Of a stretch of 64,000 nucleotides of DNA, positions 26,401 to 38,400 are shown piece by piece; positions within the stretch are counted from its first letter, which is position 1, and each line of letters opens with the position of its first letter. The translations under genes were made by a program, and so were the position numbers. Source of the DNA: Haliclystus octoradiatus (Eukaryota > Cnidaria > Staurozoa > Stauromedusae > Haliclystidae); the NCBI GenBank assembly GCA_916610825.1, contig OU744447.1, forward strand, positions 27,416,561-27,480,560. The letters are read 5' to 3'. The notes under the pieces are model-generated. The model was not told where the DNA came from. It did not search any database and saw only the letters and a list, made by a program, of their open reading frames with translations.

Positions 26401-29400
26401 ATGCAACAGAAAAGAACTGGAGTCTCTCATGGGCCACCTACATCATGCTGCTAAAGTTGTTTGGCCTGGTCGGACCTTTATCCGACGCATGCTCAACTTG
26501 CTCTGTCATTTCTCAAAACCTAAGCATTTTATACAATTAAATAAAGAATTCCATCTAGATTTAAATTGGTGGCGGAAATTTTTAAGTGATTGGAATGGAA
26601 TAGCGTTTTGGCTATAGCGGACGTTACGTTTGTTTACAACTCATTTGGCAAAATCACTGAAACATCAGTCCATTAAAGTTTATTTTGCGGCTATACGTTC
26701 ATTCCACATCGAAAATGGATATCCGGATCCAATTGCTGGTTCTCAACAGCTCCAGCGGCTGGTTCGTGGTGTAAAGAGAACACAGGGCTCTAGCACGTCA
26801 AACAGATTGCCGATCACAAATCACCTAATGATGATTATCCGAGGGTCTTTGGACTTAACTAAGCTAGATCACATAATGTTTTGGTCAGCTTGCACACTTT
26901 CCTATTTTGGATTTCTGAGAGCAGCAGAATTCACAGTGCCTAAGCTACGTGCGTTTGACCATAATGTCAATTTACAAGCTAAAGATGTGGCCTTCAACGA
27001 CCGTACAGACCCATCAAGTATGCAAGTATTTCTTAAATCTTATAAAACAGATCCTTTTCGCAAAGGCTGCAATATTTATATCGATAAAGGTTCACAATCT
27101 TTATGTGCTGTGTCAGCTATGTCAGATTATTTGAACTTACGTGGAGATGTTCCCGGGCCTCTATTTCTTAATCAGTCTGGTCAGCCACATTCTCGGGAAC
27201 AATTGTCTACTTGGCTGAGAACAATTTTCACAAATGCAAATATTACTGGAAACTATTCCTCACACAGTTTTGGCATAGGGGCCGCTACAGTTGCAGCCAA
27301 TAACAACATTCCATCGCACCTCATCAAAGCACTAGGAAGATGGACGAGTAATGCTTTCTTATTATACAAACGATCGACCCTACTGAAATTATAAAGCTGT
27401 CTGGCGTCCTTGCTCAAGGCAGGGGGCTGCCTCGTTAATATGCAGTTGGCCCCTGGTGCTTGGGTTGGACTTTGGTGGGAGTTCCCTGTCACTCCTCCAA
27501 GCACCTTGGAGATTTCTTTGGTGGTGACAGGTATGGTTTATGCTGTATTGGTGCTAATATATTTGGGTCATCTACCAATATCCACCAACCAAGCACCAAT
27601 GCCAAACATTCAATATAGGCAAGGAGTTTAATTGTGGTTAAAATGATTAATTTTAAGTGAGGTTAAACTGATGCCTATATGGCAGTTAATAACTTATTAA
27701 AGATGAGATTATCATGGCAAGTGCTATATTGAATAAATGGTCAGCGGACAAAGTGATTGACACTAGGATCTTATTGGCCACATGACGTGAGTATTGACAA
27801 GTGAGATTTTATGAATTATTTGTAGTGCGCATGTCTCTATTATCTGGGTGTGGTAGTCAGTCTTGCCATTTTTGTCTAGCTTGCTAGCAGAATTTGAATC
27901 GCTCTTCAACTCGGTATATTTGTTTTGATATATTTGGATATTTTGAGTTTGATTTAGAAGTTGATACACTGATTGTTTACACATCATAAATGGTGTTTTT
28001 TCGTGCATTATATTTATTAGAGTTATTAGGTTATTGAATGATGTTATTTATTATTTGATTGAAGTGCGAAGTTGCACTGAGTGATATTAGAGTATTGAAT
28101 GATGTTATTAATTATTTGATTGAAGTGCGAAGTTGCACTGAGTGATATTAGAGTATTGAATGATGTTATTAATTATTTGATTGATTTGCGAAGTTGCACT
28201 GAGTGATATTAGAGTATTGAATGATGTTATTAATTATTTGATTGAAGTGCGAAGTTGCACTGAGTGATATTAGAGGATTGAATGATGTAATTAATTATTT
28301 GATTGAAGTGCGAAGTTGCACTGAGTGATGTTATATTTTGATTGAAGTGCGAAGTTGCACAGAATGTGGATATTAGATTCCCCTCCCTCCGCAGAAAATA
28401 TGGTAAGGTAAGTATATTAGGTACTCCACTGACTTAGCAGTGTGACTGGTGCTTGAGTTGGTGGTGACAGGTATGGTTTATGCTGTATTGGTGCTAATAT
28501 ATTTGGGTCATCTACCAATATCCACCAACCAAGCACCAACGCCAAATATTCAATATAGGCAAGGAGTTTAATTGATATTACCTATTGTATGCTATGCAAA
28601 AGGAGATTTTGAGTGCGTTATTTGGTGCCATGATTTTGCGGACATCAGCAAATCATAACCTCAATCTGGCACAGGGGAAATGTACCAGAATGATTTGTAT
28701 CTACAATTTAAGTCATTGTATGATATAACCCACGTATAGTGGGCTCAACTCTAACTGGAGATGAATCTTCAGACAGAGAAAAACTGTTTTAGAAACAGTG
28801 AAATCCAAACAATAGCTGTCGATGCCTAACCCACGTCAAATAACTCGAAATGAATGCATTTTGGCCGACAAAGGTACAGGAACCTAGCCAAATATTATCA
28901 CAATCAATTAACGGGGTAAGCAATTTACTTCCTCGTATTACAAGGGATCAGATTATTGAAAGTCTAAATTACATCTGACTATACGATATTGAACTTGTGT
29001 CAAGGCACATAATTGGATTCTTACCTACTTGACTATGTGTGTCTGGATTATAATAGACAAGTACAACTGAATGCTACACAACAGGAGAAAACCTCCTATT
29101 TGAATTTCTATATTTGGTTATTTTGCAAACCATACAGGAATAGTAACCTGTATTTTGAATGGTTTTCTGAATAAATGGTGATGATAATGATGATGATGAT
29201 CTCATCTACATTTCTATGACCAGAAAGGGTGGAACACACCATAATATCCATGCACCCCAATCATTGGAATCCATTTATTAGCTATGTCCAGTTTTTTGAA
29301 GTGGATGATATAGATAGTTGCATCATCAATTTTTCAAGTTTTGCTACTAATTAGCAGGCCATCAATCTCAAAGATACATATTAGTCTATCCAATGTGATC

Positions 29401-32400
29401 TGTGATCAAAAATATCAGAAGTTTTATTGGCAATGCTCATTATTCCAATTTGTATGCCTCTCATGGACTACGCATAAGTTTTATGCTCAGCACGCCCTTG
29501 AAAATCATATGTTATCCCTTCGATTTGATAATCATCCAAACTACCTGTAACAATACTATCATTTTTCCTTGGTTTGGAGTACGAATCATTTTTATTGTAG
29601 AGGTGTTCTAAAGAGAGAGGTCGCCTACTCTTAGAGATGACATAATAGAAATTATATGTCCTCGCGAGTTTACCGAAATGGCAAAATACATTGTATGTAG
29701 GGCTGACGGACACAAATTTTCCAAACAAAAAATATTGTATCGGGTCCTATATGTTCTGGGCTGAAAATAGATGCTTCCAACTTATAGGGTTGGAGGGTAT
29801 GCATAGGCAATCCCACAACTGGGGAAGATGTTTGCCACAAGAAACTACTACTCATATTAGCTTTTGTATGATGTGTGTTATTACACAACAAACGATCTAA
29901 TTTACAGTAACAAGATATCAACAAATAATACACAAACATTCTTTCAACACATCATACAGCTTGACAAATTTAAAGCTATTATATTGGACATACAGTCCTT
30001 ATGCAACACATATAACAACTGTCACTTTGAAGTTCTGGCAGTTGTTATAACATCTGTCACTTATGTAAACAACATGGGTGACTTTTATGAATGTAATAAT
30101 ATTTCAATAGTAACTTGATTTTGGTGCAAAACTAAATCATAGATGGCTAAATGTATTTGCCTCATTCCTACTCTGTATACATATACCAGATGTTCTGAAC
30201 AATGAGGCAAATAAGGCTTCCAGAGTTTTCATGATCAGAGAGAGTAATATGTACCTCCCGTGGGCCTCTATATTTCGCTGAATATTGCAAGCCTGATATT
30301 GACATATTTGCCTCTATATTAAATGTTCAGCTCCCACCATGTGTCTTGGCTCTCAAACCAAGTTGCTCACAAGCTAGCAGTTTGTGCATCTTACTGCTGT
30401 GATAAGTTTAACTATTGCCTTCAATTTTACAAAATTTAGAAGAAGATTGCTAATTGCCTCATACTGGCCAACCGAAGACAAACAAAGCAACAACAAAATT
30501 CCATCACATGACCCAAGGTCGTATATAATTGGCTTTTTTGCGTTGGGAAATACAATTTGATACGAAGTATCACTAGCCTGTGTGTGCCGTGACTCTCAGG
30601 TTCTTGGAGCAGAACAATAGGTGATGGTGCTTTTCTATGGTTAGATCTTAGTAAAATTACTAATTAATTATAATACTAATAACCGGTCAATATGCTGATT
30701 GTGCTATCTCGGCAGACTGTTGTGATTGGTGGTGAGAAAACCATTGGGGCACGTCAACTGATAAACAAATTTGTGAATTTCGCTTATGTATACCAGCATA
30801 CCAGGTACATCCTTCGCTGCCAAGCTATCAGTGCATATATATATATATGGACGTTACCATGGTTTAGCAATATTAAGGACATTCATTTTCTCATGATAAT
30901 ATGAATTTACAGCAATAACTGATAAATTAGCCACTGCTAATACAGCATTAGTATTAGCTCGAAGAATACAAGCTCTATACTCGCTCGATCTTACTCGTAT
31001 ACAAAACTGGTTAAATAAGTTACTCATTATTTCGCTTTCCATATTAGTCATTTGAATATTCTGCGCCTGGCAGAAAACAACCTGTAATGGAATAGAGGGA
31101 TTTCTATAGAACGCAAAATGGTGCAGTTATACTGTACTTACTTGTCGCATATCGCAATACATTGAGAACTAACAGATCTATAAGAGCTGCGGTGAAAAAA
31201 CATGGCTTATTCCCTATTTGCAACCGGGAAATTAAACATACATAAAAATGACTCAATTAATTTCTTGTTGGATAAATCAGTTGATGACGAGCGCTGATGG
31301 AGATTCACCAGTGTTCAAGCCGCGCATTATAATGTTTGTCTCCTCCGGCGTAGCACTTCATTGCAAAGTGCCTTTTAAAATTATACATTGCATCCTGAAA
31401 ATCGACTCCTGCCTTCAGAAATGTTTAATCGCTCGAAAAGAAGGCAGATAAAATACGCTAACGCTATTACCAATTCATTGATATATGCAATGCATGCATG
31501 TATATATTAACTAGATGTGTATCTTCTAGCGTTTACCTTTACGGTTTATAATCGCTATGACACTGTATAATATTGTCAGGCGTCAGTATTATGTTAATTA
31601 ACACGTTTCAATTCAGTACTGGATATTAGTATGATCTTGTTCGCATCATCATATTTTATTCATATTTATTGTCTTTTTGGATGGTTACTCTTGGTACTTG
31701 TGTCTAGATGTCTTTGAAATCTCATTATTCTTTGCTGCTGTGGTATGGGAGAATTGAACATTAAACGAGACTTACCTTAAGGTGAAATTTGATGTAGATT
31801 CTCCCATACCACAACATCAGCAAAGATTCCAACCCATGTAATGAATTGATTCTAATTCTTGCCCATCCCCTGGGTGCACAGGAGAAAAAGTACCAGTAAT
31901 GGTAATTGGTATACACGTTAACAATTTTTATTTTTAAAAAACTTGTCAACTGCATGGCTACATCTAGACACAATCACATCAATTGGAAAGCGAATACCAG
32001 AAGCTATAGTATTATACATAACACTATAGTAGCAGAATTGGCACATTTACTCAAGTAGCAGCTCATGAACAGTTTGTGAACCTTATAAAATGTTCATGAT
32101 TGTTAAACAGCTTAATTTTTATGGTCCGTTAATGAACAATTCATAAACATTATTCGCAGAGTAAAATCCTACACAAGTAAATGTGTTAATGATATATGAT
32201 TTCGATCCATTCTATCTATTCAATCTCAACTAATCAATTAGTTGCGGAAATATTTCTTAAATAGATATTGATGTGTCTCATAATTAGATCGAATAATTAA
32301 AAGTTTTCACCATTCGTCCATTATAATAGGTAAAGCTGCATTCTCCAATCGTACTTTATTATGCATTAGTCCAATGACATCACAGCTCCAAGACCCCCGA

Positions 32401-35400
32401 CAAAAAAATGCAGAAAATGATTACTATCTGCGGAAAAACAAAGCAAGAACATGATGCTAATCTTGATTGTTTCTTATTAATTGCCAAGAAACTTAATTTA
32501 ACCATCAATAATGCCAAGCGTTACTGGGCTATTGAGAAATCTCTTGGTTGGTCGTTAATGGGTATATGTGGATATCAATAACAACAATGGCACAAGTGAA
32601 AGTAACGCTAATAATGTCGAAGAAGTAGACTCCACTGGAGCAGACGTCGGTGCCGTTTTGTATGAACAAGTATCAAAGTTCTGGGCAGTAGAGACCTGTG
32701 GGACAAAATCAGAAGAGTTAGAGTGGTCAATAGATGATAAAAAAGCTGTGCAAACAATGAAAGATTCCATTAGATTGGTCGATGGTCATTATGAAGTAGG
32801 AATGCCCTGGAAGAACAACAATGAGTTGCTAGATAACGTACAAGCAGCAAGAAAACGCCTGCAAGGTTTAAAGAAGAGACTAACGAAGTATTAATGAATT
32901 GTACAATAAGTATAAAAATATTTTTGAAGAATATCTGTTAAAGGGCTATGCCTGAGAATTGAGTTATATTGAAATAAAAATACGCAATGAAAAAGCGTGG
33001 TATTTACCCATCAGAATGTGGAAAGATCAGAAAAGTATTCGATGCTGCCGCTAAATACTGCGGACCACCGTCTGAGCGAAGTTGTGAGGGGACGCCGGTT
33101 TGTACAAAATGGTGTTTGATAATATCTAAAACTTGAGATGAGGAAGGGTCATCACGCCATTCAGAAATGAAGGGGAAGCCAGATAAACGATCTGCATATA
33201 TCAAATAATGCTTTCCATTTAGACTGAATAAATCAGTAGATATCGATTTAAAAAGCTTGCAGCTACAAGCCATGCAATGTTTTGGGCGGCATGCACTCTG
33301 GCATACTTTGGATTTTTGAGATCTGCAGAGTTTACTGTCCCGAATTTGTCAACGTTTGACCCATCCATTAACTTACAGCTTGTAGATGTCTCATTCAATG
33401 ATTGCAACATGCATGAGGATTTCTATTAAAGCATCCAAGACAGATCCTTTTCGCCAACGTTGCTTTATCCACATTGGAAAAGGATCGGAAAGACTTTGTG
33501 TAATTGCAGCTATGTTGACATATTTACGCGTACAAGGGGATTAAGACGGCCCACTGTTCTTGTTATTGTCTGGCCATCCTTTATCTAGGGCCCGTCTCTC
33601 AGTGTGGCTGAGCACAATTTTCCAGACAGCCAAGATTCCAGAAGAGTTTTCATCGGATAGTTTCCGGATTGGTGCTGCAACAGTGGCAGCCCATAACATG
33701 ATTCCTGATCATATCATAAAAGCCTTGGGTCGATGGAACAGCCAAGCGTATCTATCGTACCGGTATACAAGAATCCCATCGTCATCATTGGCAAATGTCT
33801 CACATAGTTTGCTTTTGAGGAACTCCCACCAACCAAGCACCACGGCCAAATTAGTCTATTCCATGACTGGGTTTAATTGTTTTGTTTTCAGTAGCCACAG
33901 TTCTGGCAGCTTTAAGCAATGCAATTCTCTTTGTATTTTCTATTAAATTACACATTCATTTCTTGATATTTTTAAAAAATATCTTGGATACATTACTTTT
34001 AAGGGTACTTGAACCGATTTATGAGAAAAGATTGGCAATATTTTTTGGTTAGAATCCTCTATTCAACCATCAAAATCGACATTGCAATAAATTACAAAGC
34101 AATGTTAGGCCTATATCATATGAAAATAACCAATAAAGATGACACAGACACAAATCAAAAAAATACAAAATACAGTAAATCGATCAATCAAGCAAACAGT
34201 TCCATTAATCAATGATAATAAATAAGTAAGAGATTGGAGTAGTAACTTGCTATATTCACTACACCTAAATCCTTTGCTCAAAAGGATATATTGCCACATG
34301 GTACATTTTTTTACAGAAAAGCAGAATATAATAGACTTTGTTTTAAATTTGTTCATATATTTCTTTTCGCTTTCCGTAAAACAGACGTGCCCTTTTTCTC
34401 ATCAACATTAATGTGTTTGACCTTTTCACAATCAAATAATGGAAGGCATCAAAGCGTGTGACAAATAATTCATGTTCAAATTTCAAAATAATGCTACGTG
34501 AACAATGCAAAATTACGATATCTGCTCTTCATAAATGTTTGGAAATAATCGGCTACAAGTATAACGCTGCTACTAACAGGACATACAATTACACAGATGC
34601 ATCAAGTCACAATCAGCCACTTGAAACTTACGGTAGAAACTTTTTGCGTTCTCTGTTGTATTGTAGTTTCGGAATACTAAATGAACAATTCATAATCACA
34701 AGTTAGTGCAATTCAACTTAACACACAAAATCCCTTCATATGGAAAATTGCAAAATGTTTTCTTTTTCTGTTTTTGTTCATGTTGGCAACCTATTAAACT
34801 AAGTATAAAAATAATTATGGGTTATCATGTGTGTATATATATGTGACGGTTCGTATCAGAATTGACAATCGGGGCAACAACCAATTGTTCAGTATTGCGG
34901 AAAGAAGTAGGAAATTATTGAAAAATTAGCAAATAAAACATTTTCATTAGTAGTCAAAGAAAGCATAATCTTTGTTGTAGAATAGTTTTTTTTCAATATC
35001 ATTACGAATTGGTGGTTTATTTTTGACTCAAAGTCGCTGCTAAGGAGGTATGATGAAATGAAACATACGACATTCCGGTATCCCAAGTCAAATCAAGCTT
35101 GTTTACTCAAAAACTAGTGAGTTTTTAAAAATTTAAAACAAATAAAACAAAAATTGAAAACATTCCAGATTGATTTGTTTTGACTTACCTACTATAATAT
35201 AAAATTCAATAAAATCGAAACGCATTAAGGTGCCGTTGTCAAGCATAAAAGTCTACATTATATTATCAAATAAAATGAAAATTTGTTGCATTGTCGATTC
35301 TGACACGAATTGTCACATATACTATATGTAGCATTAATTAAAGATACTGGGGCCTTGTAAAATTAATTCTAGATAACAACAAGGCCATTAAGCCTTTCAT

Positions 35401-38400
35401 AATTGCACTGACACAATGGATGTGTAATCAAAAGTAAGTGATTGTACATAAAATATTTTGCTAATTAAATGTCTGATTAACATAAATGAATATATTGAAC
35501 TTTTTTATATTCAAAATTCGATCTCATAACCTGATATGTTCACTAAGGAATAAACATACGGGTTAATTGAGTATAGTCATATATTGCTACTTATCAAATT
35601 AGAACTGAATTAAAATTTACCTAAAAGCATCAATGAAATCAAATACTTTATCACTGGAAATAAAAAAGCAGAAATAAATTTCAATTTGTAAAATAAATCT
35701 CAAATGTTGCAATCACCATATAAACAAGTTGTTATTGAGTTGTTATCGGAACTTCAGTTACCGTATGATGCCTGGATAGTATGACGCCTGAGTCCCTAAG
35801 ACGAGACATGTGTCAGACCAGCCTCAGCAATGATGAAAATCAATTCTAGAAATGCCTTTTTCATCATCATCATCATTTAATTTTTTATTAAGTGAGATCC
35901 TTGTCACAACTGTGCTTTGGAACAATGTGGGGTCATCATAACAGGGGTCATTAGAACTGTGATTATTCAATTAGAGGTGATGCTTTCATCAAGAACGGAC
36001 GTTTTCAAGTTTTATTGGCCTTTACGCGCACTTTTATTAGTTGCTGCGGTAGCCAGAAAATTACCATCATTCCACCTCTCCAATTAAAACTTAAGCCAAG
36101 GTTATGTCAACGAGGTTTCCGTTCTCAGAAAGCAATTGCTGCAAGAAGAAAGCGTAACTCCGAACATCGTAATAGAAACAGAAATTGTCACAAACCGAAG
36201 GCTTCAAGCTTTATTGGATCAGAACTGCGATCCCACAATCGAGTTCCAAGTGGAGATAGCACATTATCTACATCAGCGAAAAGACCCTCTCCGCCTAATC
36301 GTATTGCTACGTTCAACTCCAGAACCCTGGAGTGTCCGTGGCGACAGAAAGAGTTAGCTACACTCACATGTAAGTTAAATTTTTTGTTTGTTGCTGTTCA
36401 GGAACATCGTATTATCCACGATGAACCTATTCGTTATGTTGATTTAGATAATAAATCAACATTTATTACCTCGTCTACTGAATGTTATGGTGTTGGTGGT
36501 GTAGGATTTATGTGTAATCTGTGTGTTGATGTTCTTTATTTTCTTGTAAAGTCTCATTCATCCCGTATTTTAGAATTGTCTGTTAAAATATTTGATCGTA
36601 TCGTACATGTTTTCTCTGTTTACTCTCCCACTGCTGTCAGTCACATCGAGGCCTCCCTTTTTATGCTCAGTTATCTTCAATCTTAGTTAATATACCATCC
36701 TGTGATGCTATTATGTTGTGTGGTGATTTTAATGCGTGTTACCCTTGTCATTAAACCCTGTAGGACGTAATTTAAATGATAATTCCCCTTATTTAATTGA
36801 TCTTATTAATCTCTATGACCTTACTCCGTTAAATTCTGTGTATCGTAAACTTCTGTCAAGACGTGCTACTTTCTTTGGTCCGAAAGGCCGGAAAGAACGT
36901 CTTGATTATATTCTCACTAATTGTCCACGTTTATTTTACGATTGTGATACTATAGCACCATTTGCTATTCCATCTGATCATCGCCTTGTTTTCTCTTGCA
37001 TGAAACAACGCATCCGGTACTGCAAAGGAAAGGCAGGGACATCCCTTTGTTGGGAAAGTCTGTCAGAGTTTTCACAAGCGTTTAACGACGGTCTTGAGAA
37101 TTCTCTTGTTGGACAGCCCACAAAACATGATTTCTCCATTCTTTCCTCAGCCATCATCAGGGTGGCACAAACAGTTTAAACATTTAATTGAGGACACAGA
37201 TAAAACGATTGGGTTTTATTTCAAATTCTGCTTTCAATCAAACTCTCTTACTTTGATCACAAAGCATTCTTTTCTGAGAAATATATTCAGCTTACAAAAA
37301 TGCATTTTTGTGCCACCCTGGCCATCATCAAAGCAGCCGAGACCGCTTTGCCGCGGAAGAAAAGACAATGGTCACGCATCTCTTGGGACAGTGACGCAGT
37401 GATCACACAGGTAAGATATGAATTGAAACTTGCCAAAAAACAATTATATGATTGTTCTCCTCCTATAGACAATATCAGTCTTTTACAATCTATTGATGAT
37501 AAAAAAACAATAGATCTCGCTGCCGCTCATAACGCCCTAATCGAGCGTGAATTAAATGCTATAATTTTAGCGGTAAAAACGGCTAGTAACAGTAATAAGC
37601 ATTGTATAGCATGGAAAGCGATAAGGCGTCTTAAGAACCCATCTATTAGTTGAAGCGTATGATTCTGTCGAGGCAAACAGTATGATTCGTAATTATTTTT
37701 ATGATTTATATAATCCCCCATCCTGTCTACTATCGTTAAATAAATTAGCTCCACCGCCTAACTTCTCCCCTCCTGATATGTCCAATTACAATACTTCTCC
37801 TGTTACTAATGACGAATTATGCTCTATTCTATTTTATATGAAACCCTTTGCGTCTCCTAGACCAGATGGAGTCCCCACCCTGGCACTTCAAGAACCTCTT
37901 GTACAAAATGAGCTACTTACCATCATCAATGCCGTTTTGTCAGGGGAACAACAAGTACCGGGTCAGTGGCGAAGATCTGCTGTCATCACCGTCAACAAGA
38001 ACACGTCTAGAGACCTAGACCAACAGAGGGGTATCACTTTAAGTTGTACTGCAGAGAAAGCTAATAATAAGATTCTACATAAAAGGCTGGCGTCAGTAAT
38101 TGACCCATATTAAGATATAATCAAAATGGTGGCAGGAATCGCCGGTCAACCTTAGGCCAAATTCTATCAGCTAGGATATTGTTAGAAGGCTGTAGGACTC
38201 ATCAAAAAGACATTGTTGCAATTTTTATTGACTTCAAAAAGGCCTTTGACTCTGTGTTAAGATGCAGAATCCCAGAAATATTAGATTTCTATAATGTACC
38301 TATTGTTCTTATCGATGCTATTATGTCCTTTTATTCTTCTACTTCGGCTTTTGTTAGAACAAAGGAGGATTAGCTCAGATGGCAGAGCAACCGAACTTCA

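Larger units (their letters stand above)
22459..28574 (+). mobile_element. PAT-like DIRS (tyrosine recombinase) retrotransposon
   Basis: About 6.1 kb in the order A1 repeat (22459-22848), Gag, RT, tyrosine recombinase, B1 (27520-27634), A2 (27632-27989), 61-bp minisatellite, B2 (28460-28574). Split direct repeats of this A1-ORF-B1-A2-B2 form mark the PAT branch of DIRS elements, as opposed to inverted ends in DIRS1. B1 ends and A2 begins on a shared ATTG; the same ATTG is at the left flank-A1 and B2-right flank borders, the expected recombination core. No target-site duplication, as expected for recombinase-mediated integration. All three genes are broken. Confidence 0.85.
28575..32054. other. 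POLE2 intron stretch with LINE tail, palindromic MITE and one open frame
   Basis: A 3' LINE tail lies at about 29150-29205 and a palindromic MITE at 31727-31830. A minus-strand frame at 30854-31080 reads [20 protein letters not shown] then [20 protein letters not shown], preceded by a possible acceptor TTACAG; I do not recognise it. No retroelement motifs elsewhere. Confidence 0.4.

Noticed and set aside
28005..28370. CRISPR array
   Set aside because: Tandem 61-bp units without unique spacers in a eukaryotic retrotransposon; a minisatellite.
30854..31080. possible host exon on minus ([20 protein letters not shown])
   Set aside because: An acceptor-like TTACAG precedes it but no donor or family match; it does not fit the missing POLE2 exon. 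Left as unassigned.
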